Part shown: positions 1-6,101 of the stretch, piece after piece
How positions within the stretch are numbered: the first letter of the stretch is position 1
Layout of the letters: each line of letters opens with the position of its first letter
Notes under the pieces: model-generated
What the model was told of the DNA's origin: nothing
Database searches by the model: none
The model's input: only the letters and a program-made list of their open reading frames with translations
Made by a program: the position numbers and the translations under genes
Origin: Chloroflexota bacterium
Lineage (GTDB): Bacteria > Chloroflexota > Anaerolineae > Anaerolineales > Anaerolineaceae
Assembly: GCA_023406965.1 (NCBI GenBank)
Contig: JAEXTI010000486.1
Coordinates: forward strand, 1 to 9,450
DNA: 9,450 bases
Reading direction: 5' to 3'

Positions 1-17
1 CCTGCGATTTCGGTTGG

Positions 18-47
18 TTGACGATTGCAGGACTTTGGGTTTATGAT
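18..47 (+). promoter_or_regulatory. Promoter of the DUF3048 lipoprotein gene
   Basis: A sigma-70-type promoter is visible: TTGACG at 18-23 (5 of 6 to consensus) and TATGAT at 42-47 (5 of 6), separated by 18 bases. Transcription would start near 54, leaving a leader of about 22 bases that contains the ribosome binding site AGGAG at 64-68, 7 bases before the ATG. No operator is recognised. Confidence 0.6.
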
Positions 48-75
48 GGGTTGAATATAGGATAGGAGACGATCT

Positions 76-1323
76 ATGCGACGTGTTGTTATTGTTCTGT
101 TCATTTTCCTGCTTACTGCGTGTTCACAGGCGACGCCGCTGCCCCCGACCGCCACTTCCACGCCAGAACCACCTACCAAGACACCCACACTGACGCCAAC
201 GGTCACCGAAACGCCTACGCCGGCTCCGACGGAAACGCCGACGATTACCCCGACACCGCTCTATCCCCCTGAAGGATTAGGACCCAGCAACTTCCCGGCG
301 GAGGTCAACCCGCTGACCGGGTTGGAGGTGGACGACCCGGCCATCCTGTCCCGGCGCCCGATCATCATCAAAGTTGAGAATTTGCCACGCGATCACCGCC
401 CGCAATTTGGGCTGTCGCTGGCGGACCTGGTGTTCGAGTATTACACGGAGTTAGGCGGAACTCGTTTCGCGGCTATATTTTATGGACAGGACTCGGAACA
501 GGTCGGCCCGATCCGTTCTGCCCGATTCTTTGATGATAACCTGATCCGGATGTACAAGAGCGTGTTTGTGTTTGGAAGCGCCTATGAAAAAGTGCGCTTC
601 CGCTTGTTCAATGCCGACTATTCCAACCGGCTTATTTTGGATACCAACCAATCTTGCCCGGCAGTGTGCCGGTTTGATCCTGGCAAACGGAATTACTTAA
701 TGGCCGACACGAGCGCCATGGGAGACTATTTGAATTTGCGTGGAGTGGATAATTCGCGGCAAAACCTAGACGGAATGTACTTCAAGCTGGAAGCTCCAGA
801 CGGTGGACAGACTGCCGAACAGGTCTATGTGCGCTATTCTGGAGCCATTTACAACCGTTGGGATTATGACGAGGAGAGTGGGACGTATCTGCGTTTTTCG
901 GATACGAAAGATGACGTGAACCGCAACAACCCGGATTATGCTCAGCTCACAGATCAGGTGACCGGAGAGCCTATCGCAGTGGAATCGTTGCTGATGATTC
1001 TGGCTCCACATCAGTATTTTGACCGTACAGAAGACATGGAAGTTTTGGATATTATCCTGTCGCCGAATTCAGCAATGTACGTGGCCTCGGATGGGACGAC
1101 CTATCAGGGCGGAACGGGGCCAGCCTACCTGGCCCGGGATGGGCAAATCTATGCGGTGCGTTGGTTCCGGTCAACCGACGATTCGGTGTTAACCATTGTT
1201 GGGCCAGACGGGCAGCCGTTTGCATTCAAGCCTGGGCAAACCTGGGTGGAAGTTGTCGGCGCTTCTTCGAAGGTAGAGCAGGAAGGCGAATCCTGGAAAT
1301 TCACCCACTTGATGGCGCCGTAA
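76..1323 (+). CDS. DUF3048 (YerB-like) lipoprotein
   Basis: A 415-residue secreted lipoprotein of the DUF3048 family, whose biochemical role is not established. Residues 1-16 form a lipoprotein signal peptide: RR, a hydrophobic core, and the lipobox LTAC with C16 as the lipidated cysteine. Residues 18-62 are a low-complexity Pro/Thr-rich stalk, as seen in many Chloroflexota surface proteins. The conserved part begins at about residue 78 with NPLTGL, followed by RPQ (108-110), the LADLVFEYYTELGGTRF stretch (115-131) and GPIRSAR (144-150), all hallmarks of the N-terminal DUF3048 domain. A C-terminal DUF3048_C-like region lies at about 340-400. C194 and C198 (CPAVC) could form a disulfide. The start follows from AGGAG at 64-68 with 7-base spacing and an intact signal peptide. 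It appears monocistronic, with no strong terminator directly after the stop. Family assignment is secure; function is unknown. Confidence 0.93.
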   Translation: MRRVVIVLFIFLLTACSQATPLPPTATSTPEPPTKTPTLTPTVTETPTPAPTETPTITPTPLYPPEGLGPSNFPAEVNPLTGLEVDDPAILSRRPIIIKVENLPRDHRPQFGLSLADLVFEYYTELGGTRFAAIFYGQDSEQVGPIRSARFFDDNLIRMYKSVFVFGSAYEKVRFRLFNADYSNRLILDTNQSCPAVCRFDPGKRNYLMADTSAMGDYLNLRGVDNSRQNLDGMYFKLEAPDGGQTAEQVYVRYSGAIYNRWDYDEESGTYLRFSDTKDDVNRNNPDYAQLTDQVTGEPIAVESLLMILAPHQYFDRTEDMEVLDIILSPNSAMYVASDGTTYQGGTGPAYLARDGQIYAVRWFRSTDDSVLTIVGPDGQPFAFKPGQTWVEVVGASSKVEQEGESWKFTHLMAP

Positions 1324-1359
1324 GTAGTTGACGATTTTGTAAACTAAGAGAAAGCTAAC

Positions 1360-1388
1360 TTGACAACGCCAGTTGATTATGCAATACT
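1360..1388 (+). promoter_or_regulatory. Strong promoter of the leader RNA
   Basis: A perfect -35 box, TTGACA (1360-1365), lies 17 bases before AATACT (1383-1388, 4 of 6). The latter is preceded by TGC (1380-1382), an extended -10 element. Transcription should start near 1395, immediately upstream of the hairpin series at 1396-1556. This is among the best promoters in the window, yet no long ORF follows it for 400 bases. Confidence 0.6.
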
Positions 1389-1395
1389 AAATCCA

Positions 1396-1556
1396 GAACG
1401 GCTGACCGTTCACTCCTTGCTATCCTAAGGACAAGGAGGTGGTGTTGACAATGGCAAGTAGTATGCGTACGGCTGCGACACCCCTCCTGATTGTCCTATA
1501 ATCTAGAGGGTGTCGCAGCCAACCCAGAAGGGACCGCTTGAAAGAGCGGTCTCTTC
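1396..1556 (+). ncRNA. Attenuator-like structured leader RNA (putative, branched-chain amino acid type)
   Basis: The transcript predicted from the 1360-1388 promoter can form a series of helices. P0 pairs 1396-1401 with 1406-1411 (GAACGG/CCGTTC, loop CTGA). P1 pairs 1413-1419 with 1432-1438 (CTCCTTG/CAAGGAG). P2 pairs 1428-1447 with 1476-1497, about 19 pairs with U1440 and 1488-1490 bulged. P3 pairs 1471-1483 with 1508-1520 (13 perfect pairs). PT pairs 1527-1538 with 1545-1556 (12 pairs including one G-U). P1 excludes P2 and P2 excludes P3, the 1:2 / 2:3 / 3:4 logic of ribosome-mediated attenuators. P1 and P2 both bury the Shine-Dalgarno AAGGAGGT. The five control-type codons of the leader peptide lie in the P3 loop. 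No antiterminator that directly breaks PT is visible. The regulatory class is inferred from architecture alone, and no biosynthetic gene follows. Confidence 0.5.
1451..1501 (+). CDS. Leader peptide MASSMRTAATPLLIVL (putative)
   Basis: A 16-codon ORF preceded by a near-perfect Shine-Dalgarno, AAGGAGGT (1433-1440). The ATG at 1451 is 11 bases from the GGAGG. In-frame TTG (1445) or GTG (1442) starts would extend it by two or three residues, and TTG has the better spacing. The last five sense codons, CTC CTG ATT GTC CTA (1484-1498), encode Leu-Leu-Ile-Val-Leu, followed by TAA. A run of branched-chain residues is the signature of ilv/leu leader peptides, where scarcity of charged tRNA stalls the ribosome. 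The codons sit inside the alternating helices described for 1396-1556. The peptide is too short for homology by eye. A chance ORF cannot be excluded, but the combination of promoter, SD, control-like codons and helices argues for a real leader. Confidence 0.5.
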   Translation: MASSMRTAATPLLIVL

Positions 1557-1560
1557 GTTT
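1527..1560 (+). terminator. Terminator-like hairpin after the leader peptide
   Basis: A 12-pair stem (1527-1538 with 1545-1556, one G-U) with loop TGAAAG is followed by GTTTAAATT. The stem is strong and GC-rich in its upper half, but the T-run has only three T, so termination may be partial. It lies 26 bases after the leader-peptide stop, the position of an attenuator terminator. Confidence 0.5.
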
Positions 1561-1590
1561 AAATTGCCAGATGGCGGGTGTTCACTAGAT

Positions 1591-1691
1591 GGTTCTCTCG
1601 CCAAGTTAGTGAGTTATGTTTTGTGAGTATTTGTGCGGCGTAGCCCCACAAATACTCACAAAACAAATCCCACATATTTAGCGAGAAGACC
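1591..1691. repeat. About 101-bp imperfect palindrome with a perfect 19-bp core
   Basis: The two arms 1591-1635 and 1647-1691 are equal in length (45 bases) and complementary at roughly 36 positions without gaps. The inner 19 pairs (1617-1635 with 1647-1665, core GTTTTGTGAGTATTTGTG) are perfect, and a small GGC/GCC stem (1637-1639 with 1643-1645) closes the tip. The outer ends GGTTCTCTCGC and GCGAGAAGACC match at 9 of 11. It encodes no credible protein. It could be a miniature transposon-like element (MITE) relic, a large terminator or barrier hairpin between the leader and the GH94 promoter, or a structured RNA. No clear target-site duplication was seen. Confidence 0.7.
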
Positions 1692-1728
1692 ACTAAAGGA
1701 TTTCCGAAAAGAGCCCTTCGCAAGCTAA

Positions 1729-1755
1729 CTGATATTATGTGAACTCGTTTATAAT
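1729..1755 (+). promoter_or_regulatory. Promoter of the GH94 gene
   Basis: A perfect -10 box, TATAAT (1750-1755), lies upstream of the phosphorylase gene. The best -35 candidate is CTGATA (1729-1734), 4 of 6 matches with a short 15-base spacer, so the -35 is uncertain. Start of transcription is expected near 1762, giving a leader of about 40 bases. The ribosome binding site AGGAG (1790-1794) is 6 bases before the ATG at 1801. Confidence 0.5.
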
Positions 1756-1768
1756 AAGAGCGCTCCCA
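1755..1768. promoter_or_regulatory. LacI-family (CebR-like) operator candidate
   Basis: TAAGAGCGCTCCCA matches 12 of 14 positions of the Streptomyces CebR operator TGGGAGCGCTCCCA and contains the perfect palindrome GAGCGCTC (1758-1765) with the central CG typical of LacI-family sites. It begins at the last base of the -10 box and covers the expected transcription start, a position where a bound repressor would block initiation. CebR controls cello-oligosaccharide utilisation, which fits the downstream GH94 gene. No regulator gene is in the window, so the link is inferred. Confidence 0.5.
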
Positions 1769-1800
1769 ACCATATACACATTTTCTAAGAGGAGATCCAG

Positions 1801-4188
1801 ATGCCACCTCATTCGAATCCCTACGGTTATTATGACGAAGCGAACCGAGAGTATGTCATTACTCGCCCAGATACGCCGACGCCCTGGATTAACTATCTGG
1901 GCGAGGGCCGTTACGGCGGGATTATATCGAACACCGCGGGCGGATATTCCTTTGATCGGGATCCCAAGAATCGTAGAGTAACCCGCTACCGGTACAACGG
2001 GATTCCGGTGGACCAGCCGGGGCGGTATATTTACTTGAGGGATCAGGAAACGGGAGAGTATTGGAGCCCCACCTGGCAACCGGTTACTGGGCGAAAGTTG
2101 GATTTCTATGAATGCCGGCACGGCGCGGCCTATACGCGCATTTCAAGCGTTTACAAAGGGATTCGGTCAGAGGTGCTGTACTTTGTGCCGCCTTCTCCAG
2201 CGAGCGACCCTGCGCCCTGCGAGTTGTGGGTTTTACGCGTGAAGAATGAAGGCAAGCAGGAGCGGACGCTGCGGTCCTTTAGCTATGTTGAGTTCTTATA
2301 TCCGGATGCGTTGGTGGACATGACCAACCTGGACTGGGGAGCCCATATTCTGTTCTCGAATTTCCAGGACGGCGTTATCTACTGCACGACCAAATTCAAT
2401 CCGGCGACGACTTTCTTTGGTAGTAGCGCTGAGCAGGTAGGATTTGACAGCGACCGGGAAATTTTCCTGGGGCGCTATCGTGATCTGAGCAATCCAGAAG
2501 TGGTTGAGTTGGGGCAGCCGTGCAGTTCGGAAGCGCCGCGGGCCAATAATATTGGTTCCCTGTGTCATGAACTGAAGTTGAAACCCGGCGAAGAACGCCA
2601 GATCGTTTATATCCTGGGAGTGACAAACGACCGGTCGGCCGCGGCGCCGGTGGTAGCGCGCTTCCAGGACCCTGCCGAGGTGACGGCGTCCTTCAAGGCA
2701 TTGAAAGAGGATTGGGCGGCTTACTTGAGCCGGTTCACGGTAGAAACTCCAGATTCGGCCATGAACGCCATGCTCAATTTCTGGAATCAAGTGCAATGCC
2801 GCGCTACGTTGTATTGGTCACGGTTTGTTTCTTATTATGAGACAGGTCTGGGGCGCGGAATGGGAACTCGCGATTCGGCGCAGGATACGCTGGGCACGGT
2901 ACACACCGTTCCGGACCGGGCGCGGAGCACCCTGACCATGTTGTGGAAGCTGCAATTCCAAGATGGGCATGCCTGGCACCAGGTGATGCCGCTGACGGGG
3001 GAAGGCGGCGCAGGTCTGGCGAATGAATATCCGGATTGGCCGCAATGGTTCAGCGATGACCACCTGTATCTGGTGATGGCCGTTTGTGCTTACCTGCGCG
3101 AGACCGGTGATTTCCACTACCTGGACGAAGTGATCCCATATACGGACGGTGGTGAGGACAGTGTTTGGAATCACATGCTGCGGGCGATTGATTTCACGTT
3201 GAAGCATCGCGGGCCTCACGGACTGCCACGGGCAGGATTCTCGGATTGGGATGATACGATGAATCTGGATCATGGTAGCGGCAAGGCGGAGAGCGTGATG
3301 GTGGCGCAGCAGTTCTGCCGGACGTTGCTCGATTTTGCTGATTTGTGTGAGCATCTGGGCAAAACCGAAGAGGCGGGTCGCTTTAGAGATTTGAAAGACG
3401 AGATGGTTCAGAAGATTAACGACTGCGCCTGGAATGGCGATTGGTACGCGCGGGCATTTGACGATGACGGCAATCCGGTGGGGGTGAAAGGCGAGACATT
3501 CCACTGGATCAACATGAACACCCAAACCTGGGCGGTGATCGGCGAGGCGTCTCCGCCAGACCGGGCAGCGCGGGCGCTGGAAAGCATGCACCAGCACTTG
3601 AACACGGCAGAGGGTGTGGCGTTGATGCATCTGCCCTACAATGGTACGAATGAGCGGGTACGCGGTACCAGCACCTACCCGCCTGGCTCTAAGGAAAATG
3701 GGGGTATCTTCTGCCATGCCAACACCTGGGCGATGGTTGCTGCGGCAATGATGGGCTGGAATGAGCGAGCGTACCAGTATTACCAGCAGGTGATGCCGTT
3801 GACGAAAGAAAATTACGACCATTATCAGGTAGAACCATATGTGTACTGCCAGAACGTATGCGGACCTACGCATCCCTATTTTGGACGAGGGCGGAATGCC
3901 TGGTTGACCGGAACGGCTGCCTGGACGTATGTGGCCGGTACACAATATATTCTGGGTATCCGACCGACCTTCGATGGATTGATGGTGCAGCCAATCATTC
4001 CTCGGGACTGGAAGGGCTTTTCGGCGACGCGTGTGTTCCGCGATACCGTTTATCTAATCACCGTTGAACGGATGGGGCCGGGAAACAACGTGGAGATGAC
4101 CGTTGACGGGAAACCGGTGGAGGGAAATGTAGTGCCCTTCCGGGCGCGCGGCGGCAAGGATGTGGTGGTCCACGTGAAGTTGAAGTAA
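1801..4188 (+). CDS. GH94 disaccharide phosphorylase (cellobiose-phosphorylase-like)
   Basis: A 795-residue cytoplasmic enzyme (no signal peptide) of glycoside hydrolase family 94, formerly glycosyltransferase 36. These enzymes cleave beta-glucosides with inorganic phosphate, inverting the anomer to give alpha-glucose 1-phosphate. Domain order is the family's: beta-sandwich (about 1-270, beginning with YVITRPDTPTPWINYLG), helical linker, (alpha/alpha)6 barrel (about 316-725) and a C-terminal beta domain. Visible active-site elements, by comparison with Cellvibrio gilvus cellobiose phosphorylase, are RDSAQD (357-362, donor site), DWDD (482-485) with D485 as the proton donor, Y626, and phosphate ligands H639 and T703-G704. 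The common DWND is DWDD here. Length is within the usual 780-840. SD spacing and the conserved N-terminus support the start. It is transcribed alone, probably under a LacI-type repressor. Cellobiose is the likeliest substrate class, but cellobionate or another beta-glucoside cannot be excluded. Confidence 0.92.
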   Translation: MPPHSNPYGYYDEANREYVITRPDTPTPWINYLGEGRYGGIISNTAGGYSFDRDPKNRRVTRYRYNGIPVDQPGRYIYLRDQETGEYWSPTWQPVTGRKLDFYECRHGAAYTRISSVYKGIRSEVLYFVPPSPASDPAPCELWVLRVKNEGKQERTLRSFSYVEFLYPDALVDMTNLDWGAHILFSNFQDGVIYCTTKFNPATTFFGSSAEQVGFDSDREIFLGRYRDLSNPEVVELGQPCSSEAPRANNIGSLCHELKLKPGEERQIVYILGVTNDRSAAAPVVARFQDPAEVTASFKALKEDWAAYLSRFTVETPDSAMNAMLNFWNQVQCRATLYWSRFVSYYETGLGRGMGTRDSAQDTLGTVHTVPDRARSTLTMLWKLQFQDGHAWHQVMPLTGEGGAGLANEYPDWPQWFSDDHLYLVMAVCAYLRETGDFHYLDEVIPYTDGGEDSVWNHMLRAIDFTLKHRGPHGLPRAGFSDWDDTMNLDHGSGKAESVMVAQQFCRTLLDFADLCEHLGKTEEAGRFRDLKDEMVQKINDCAWNGDWYARAFDDDGNPVGVKGETFHWINMNTQTWAVIGEASPPDRAARALESMHQHLNTAEGVALMHLPYNGTNERVRGTSTYPPGSKENGGIFCHANTWAMVAAAMMGWNERAYQYYQQVMPLTKENYDHYQVEPYVYCQNVCGPTHPYFGRGRNAWLTGTAAWTYVAGTQYILGIRPTFDGLMVQPIIPRDWKGFSATRVFRDTVYLITVERMGPGNNVEMTVDGKPVEGNVVPFRARGGKDVVVHVKLK

Positions 4189-4218
4189 ACCATCCTTACT
4201 CGCTAAAGTATGGGTGGA

Positions 4219-4260
4219 AAAACCGCCGGCGATTGGAATAGTCCATTCGCCGGCGGTTTT
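4219..4260. terminator. Bidirectional terminator between GH94 and the ABC operon
   Basis: A perfect 14-pair stem (4219-4232 with 4247-4260, AAAACCGCCGGCGA and its complement) is extended past a T-T mismatch by TGGA/TCCA, leaving a 4-base loop. Because the stem begins with AAAA and ends with TTTT, it provides a short T-run in both directions. It therefore can end both the GH94 transcript and the convergent ABC transporter transcript, whose stop codon is at 4281-4283. Confidence 0.85.
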
Positions 4261-4280
4261 GGTTCTATCTGAGTGACGGA

Positions 4281-6101
4281 TTAGCTCTCGGTTTTGACTG
4301 TTTCCAGGAACGGATCGAAAGCAACTTCCATTTCGTGCCGGAACTGGCGCGTGTAAAGGTGGTAATACTTGCCTTTCATGCGCAGAAGTTCGCTATGGGT
4401 GCCCATCTCGGCGATTTGACCGCCCTCGATGACCAGAATGCGATCGGCGCGGCGGATGGTAGAAAGGCGGTGGGCGATGACGAAGCTGGTGCGCCCTTTC
4501 TGTAAACTTTCCATGCCGCGCTGGATGAGCGCTTCGGTGAGCGTGTCGACTGAGCTGGTAGCTTCGTCCATCACAAAGATTTCGGGCCTGGCGAGGATGG
4601 CGCGGGTGAGGCTGATGAGCTGCTTTTGCCCCACGGAAAGGTTGTTTCCTCCTTCACCAACCGGCGCATCATAGCCCTTATCTTGCTTGAGGATGAAGTC
4701 GTGCGCTCCGGCTAATCTGGCCGCCTCCTCGATCTCCTCATCTGTGGCATTTAGGCGTCCGTAACGGATGTTTTCGCGAATGGAGCCGGAGAAAAGGTGG
4801 GGCGTTTGGAGGACGATGCCGATGCGGGAGTGGATGGCGTGCAGGGAGTATTTGGTGTAGTCGACACCACCAATGCGGATTTGGCCTTCTTTGGGTTCGT
4901 AGAAGCGACATACCAGGTTGACAAGGGTGGATTTTCCGCCACCGGTCGGGCCTACCAGGGCGATGGTTTCACCGCGTTTGACATGCAGCGAGAGGTCTTT
5001 GATGACCGGGATGTTATCTTCGTAATAGAAGGTAACGTGGTCGAACTCGATATCGCCCTGCATGGAGCCTGGATCGTAGGCTTCGGGGCGGTTGGCGACT
5101 TCGGGCACGGAATCGGTGAGGGAGAAAATACGCTCAGCAGAAGCGACCGCGTGCTGCATGTCGGCGAAAACGCGAGCCATATCTTGAATCGGCCACATCA
5201 TGAAGGTGACATAGCCCAAGAAGGCTTGCAGCGTGCCAATGGAGACGCCCCCTATCTCGGCTTTGATCCCTGTGAAGTAGACGATGCCACCGACAGCAAA
5301 GGCGGTGATGAGCTGGACAGAGGGCAGGAACAGAGCGCTCAGCCAGGCAGCGCGGTAGCCTGCTTTGTACATATCTCCGGTGAGCACGGCAAACTCTTCG
5401 GCGTTGGCGTCCTCGCGCCCCAGAGCTTTTACCACGCGGACGCCGGTGATGTTCTCGTTATACGCGCCGGTGATTTTGGAGTTGATCTTACGAACGTTGC
5501 GGTACTGTTCGAGGATGCGCTTGCGGAATTCAACCGCCACAACGATGAGAATAGGCACCGAGATGAGCACGATTAAGGCGAGCTGCCAGTCCAGCCAGAA
5601 CATCAAAGCGAGGGCAATGATGATGTTGGTGGTAGACCAGGTAATATCTAGCAGACCCCAGGTGACCAGATCGGAGACACGGTCGGAGTCGGAGGTGACG
5701 CGGGCCATGATCCAGCCAACCGGTGTGCGGCTGTAATAGGAGAGCGAAAGGTCCTGGAGGTGGTTGAACATGCGCTTCCGAAGATCGTAGCGGACTTTTT
5801 CGCCCAGGATACCGACGGCGTAAATGAAGCCGAATACGAAGACTGCCTGGACGACAATCATCCCGCCGTAAAGGCCGACCAACTCGTACAGTCGATCGAG
5901 GTTTTTCGCCACGATGCCTTCATCAATTATCAGTTTGCTAAGATAGGTGAAGCCGGCATCGACCAGGGAACTCATCAGGATCATCCCTAAAAAGGCGGCG
6001 GCAAACATCCGGTGGGGTTTGAGAAGCCCAAAGATGCGCTTGAGCGTGCCACCGTTAAATCCAGTCTTAAACTCTTCCTCTTCGAAGTAATTAATCGACA
6101 T
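4281..6101 (-). CDS. ABC exporter half-transporter, subunit 2 (consensus catalytic site)
   Basis: A 606-residue half-transporter with an N-terminal six-helix membrane domain (helices near 31-52, 72-98, 150-169, 171-191, 253-278, 288-306) and a C-terminal nucleotide-binding domain. Motifs are Walker A GPTGGGKST (384-392), Q-loop Q432, signature LSVGQ (488-492, second-position G of the usual LSGGQ replaced by V), Walker B with D512 and the catalytic glutamate E513, D-loop SSVD (516-519) and switch His H544. It belongs to the type IV multidrug/lipid exporter family (MdlB/LmrD/TM288-like). Its ATG lies 11 bases inside the end of the upstream partner gene, with AAGGAAA as SD, so translation is probably coupled. 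It should form a heterodimer with that partner in the cytoplasmic membrane. The exported substrate cannot be read from the sequence. Confidence 0.95.
   Translation of the reverse strand: MSINYFEEEEFKTGFNGGTLKRIFGLLKPHRMFAAAFLGMILMSSLVDAGFTYLSKLIIDEGIVAKNLDRLYELVGLYGGMIVVQAVFVFGFIYAVGILGEKVRYDLRKRMFNHLQDLSLSYYSRTPVGWIMARVTSDSDRVSDLVTWGLLDITWSTTNIIIALALMFWLDWQLALIVLISVPILIVVAVEFRKRILEQYRNVRKINSKITGAYNENITGVRVVKALGREDANAEEFAVLTGDMYKAGYRAAWLSALFLPSVQLITAFAVGGIVYFTGIKAEIGGVSIGTLQAFLGYVTFMMWPIQDMARVFADMQHAVASAERIFSLTDSVPEVANRPEAYDPGSMQGDIEFDHVTFYYEDNIPVIKDLSLHVKRGETIALVGPTGGGKSTLVNLVCRFYEPKEGQIRIGGVDYTKYSLHAIHSRIGIVLQTPHLFSGSIRENIRYGRLNATDEEIEEAARLAGAHDFILKQDKGYDAPVGEGGNNLSVGQKQLISLTRAILARPEIFVMDEATSSVDTLTEALIQRGMESLQKGRTSFVIAHRLSTIRRADRILVIEGGQIAEMGTHSELLRMKGKYYHLYTRQFRHEMEVAFDPFLETVKTES

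Noticed and set aside
17..1336. GTTGACGATT present before (17-26) and after (1327-1336) the DUF3048 gene
   Set aside because: Only 10 bases are shared and the flanks differ; the first copy contains the -35 box. Not enough for a direct repeat or insertion footprint.
1559..1807. 82-codon minus-strand ORF across the intergenic palindrome
   Set aside because: It reads through both arms of the palindrome and the GH94 promoter, with no SD and no recognisable protein features.
1739..1981. 80-codon plus-strand ORF overlapping the GH94 start in another frame
   Set aside because: It starts near the -10 box, before the predicted transcription start, and overlaps the true GH94 frame.
2818..3945. 375-codon minus-strand ORF inside the GH94 gene
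   Set aside because: Antisense shadow of a well-supported coding frame; the translation is Arg/His/Pro-rich with no recognisable domain and no SD.
4797..5576. 259-codon plus-strand ORF antisense to ABC subunit 2
   Set aside because: Shadow of the ABC gene; composition (Asp/Gly/Val-rich) mirrors the opposite strand and no family motif is visible.
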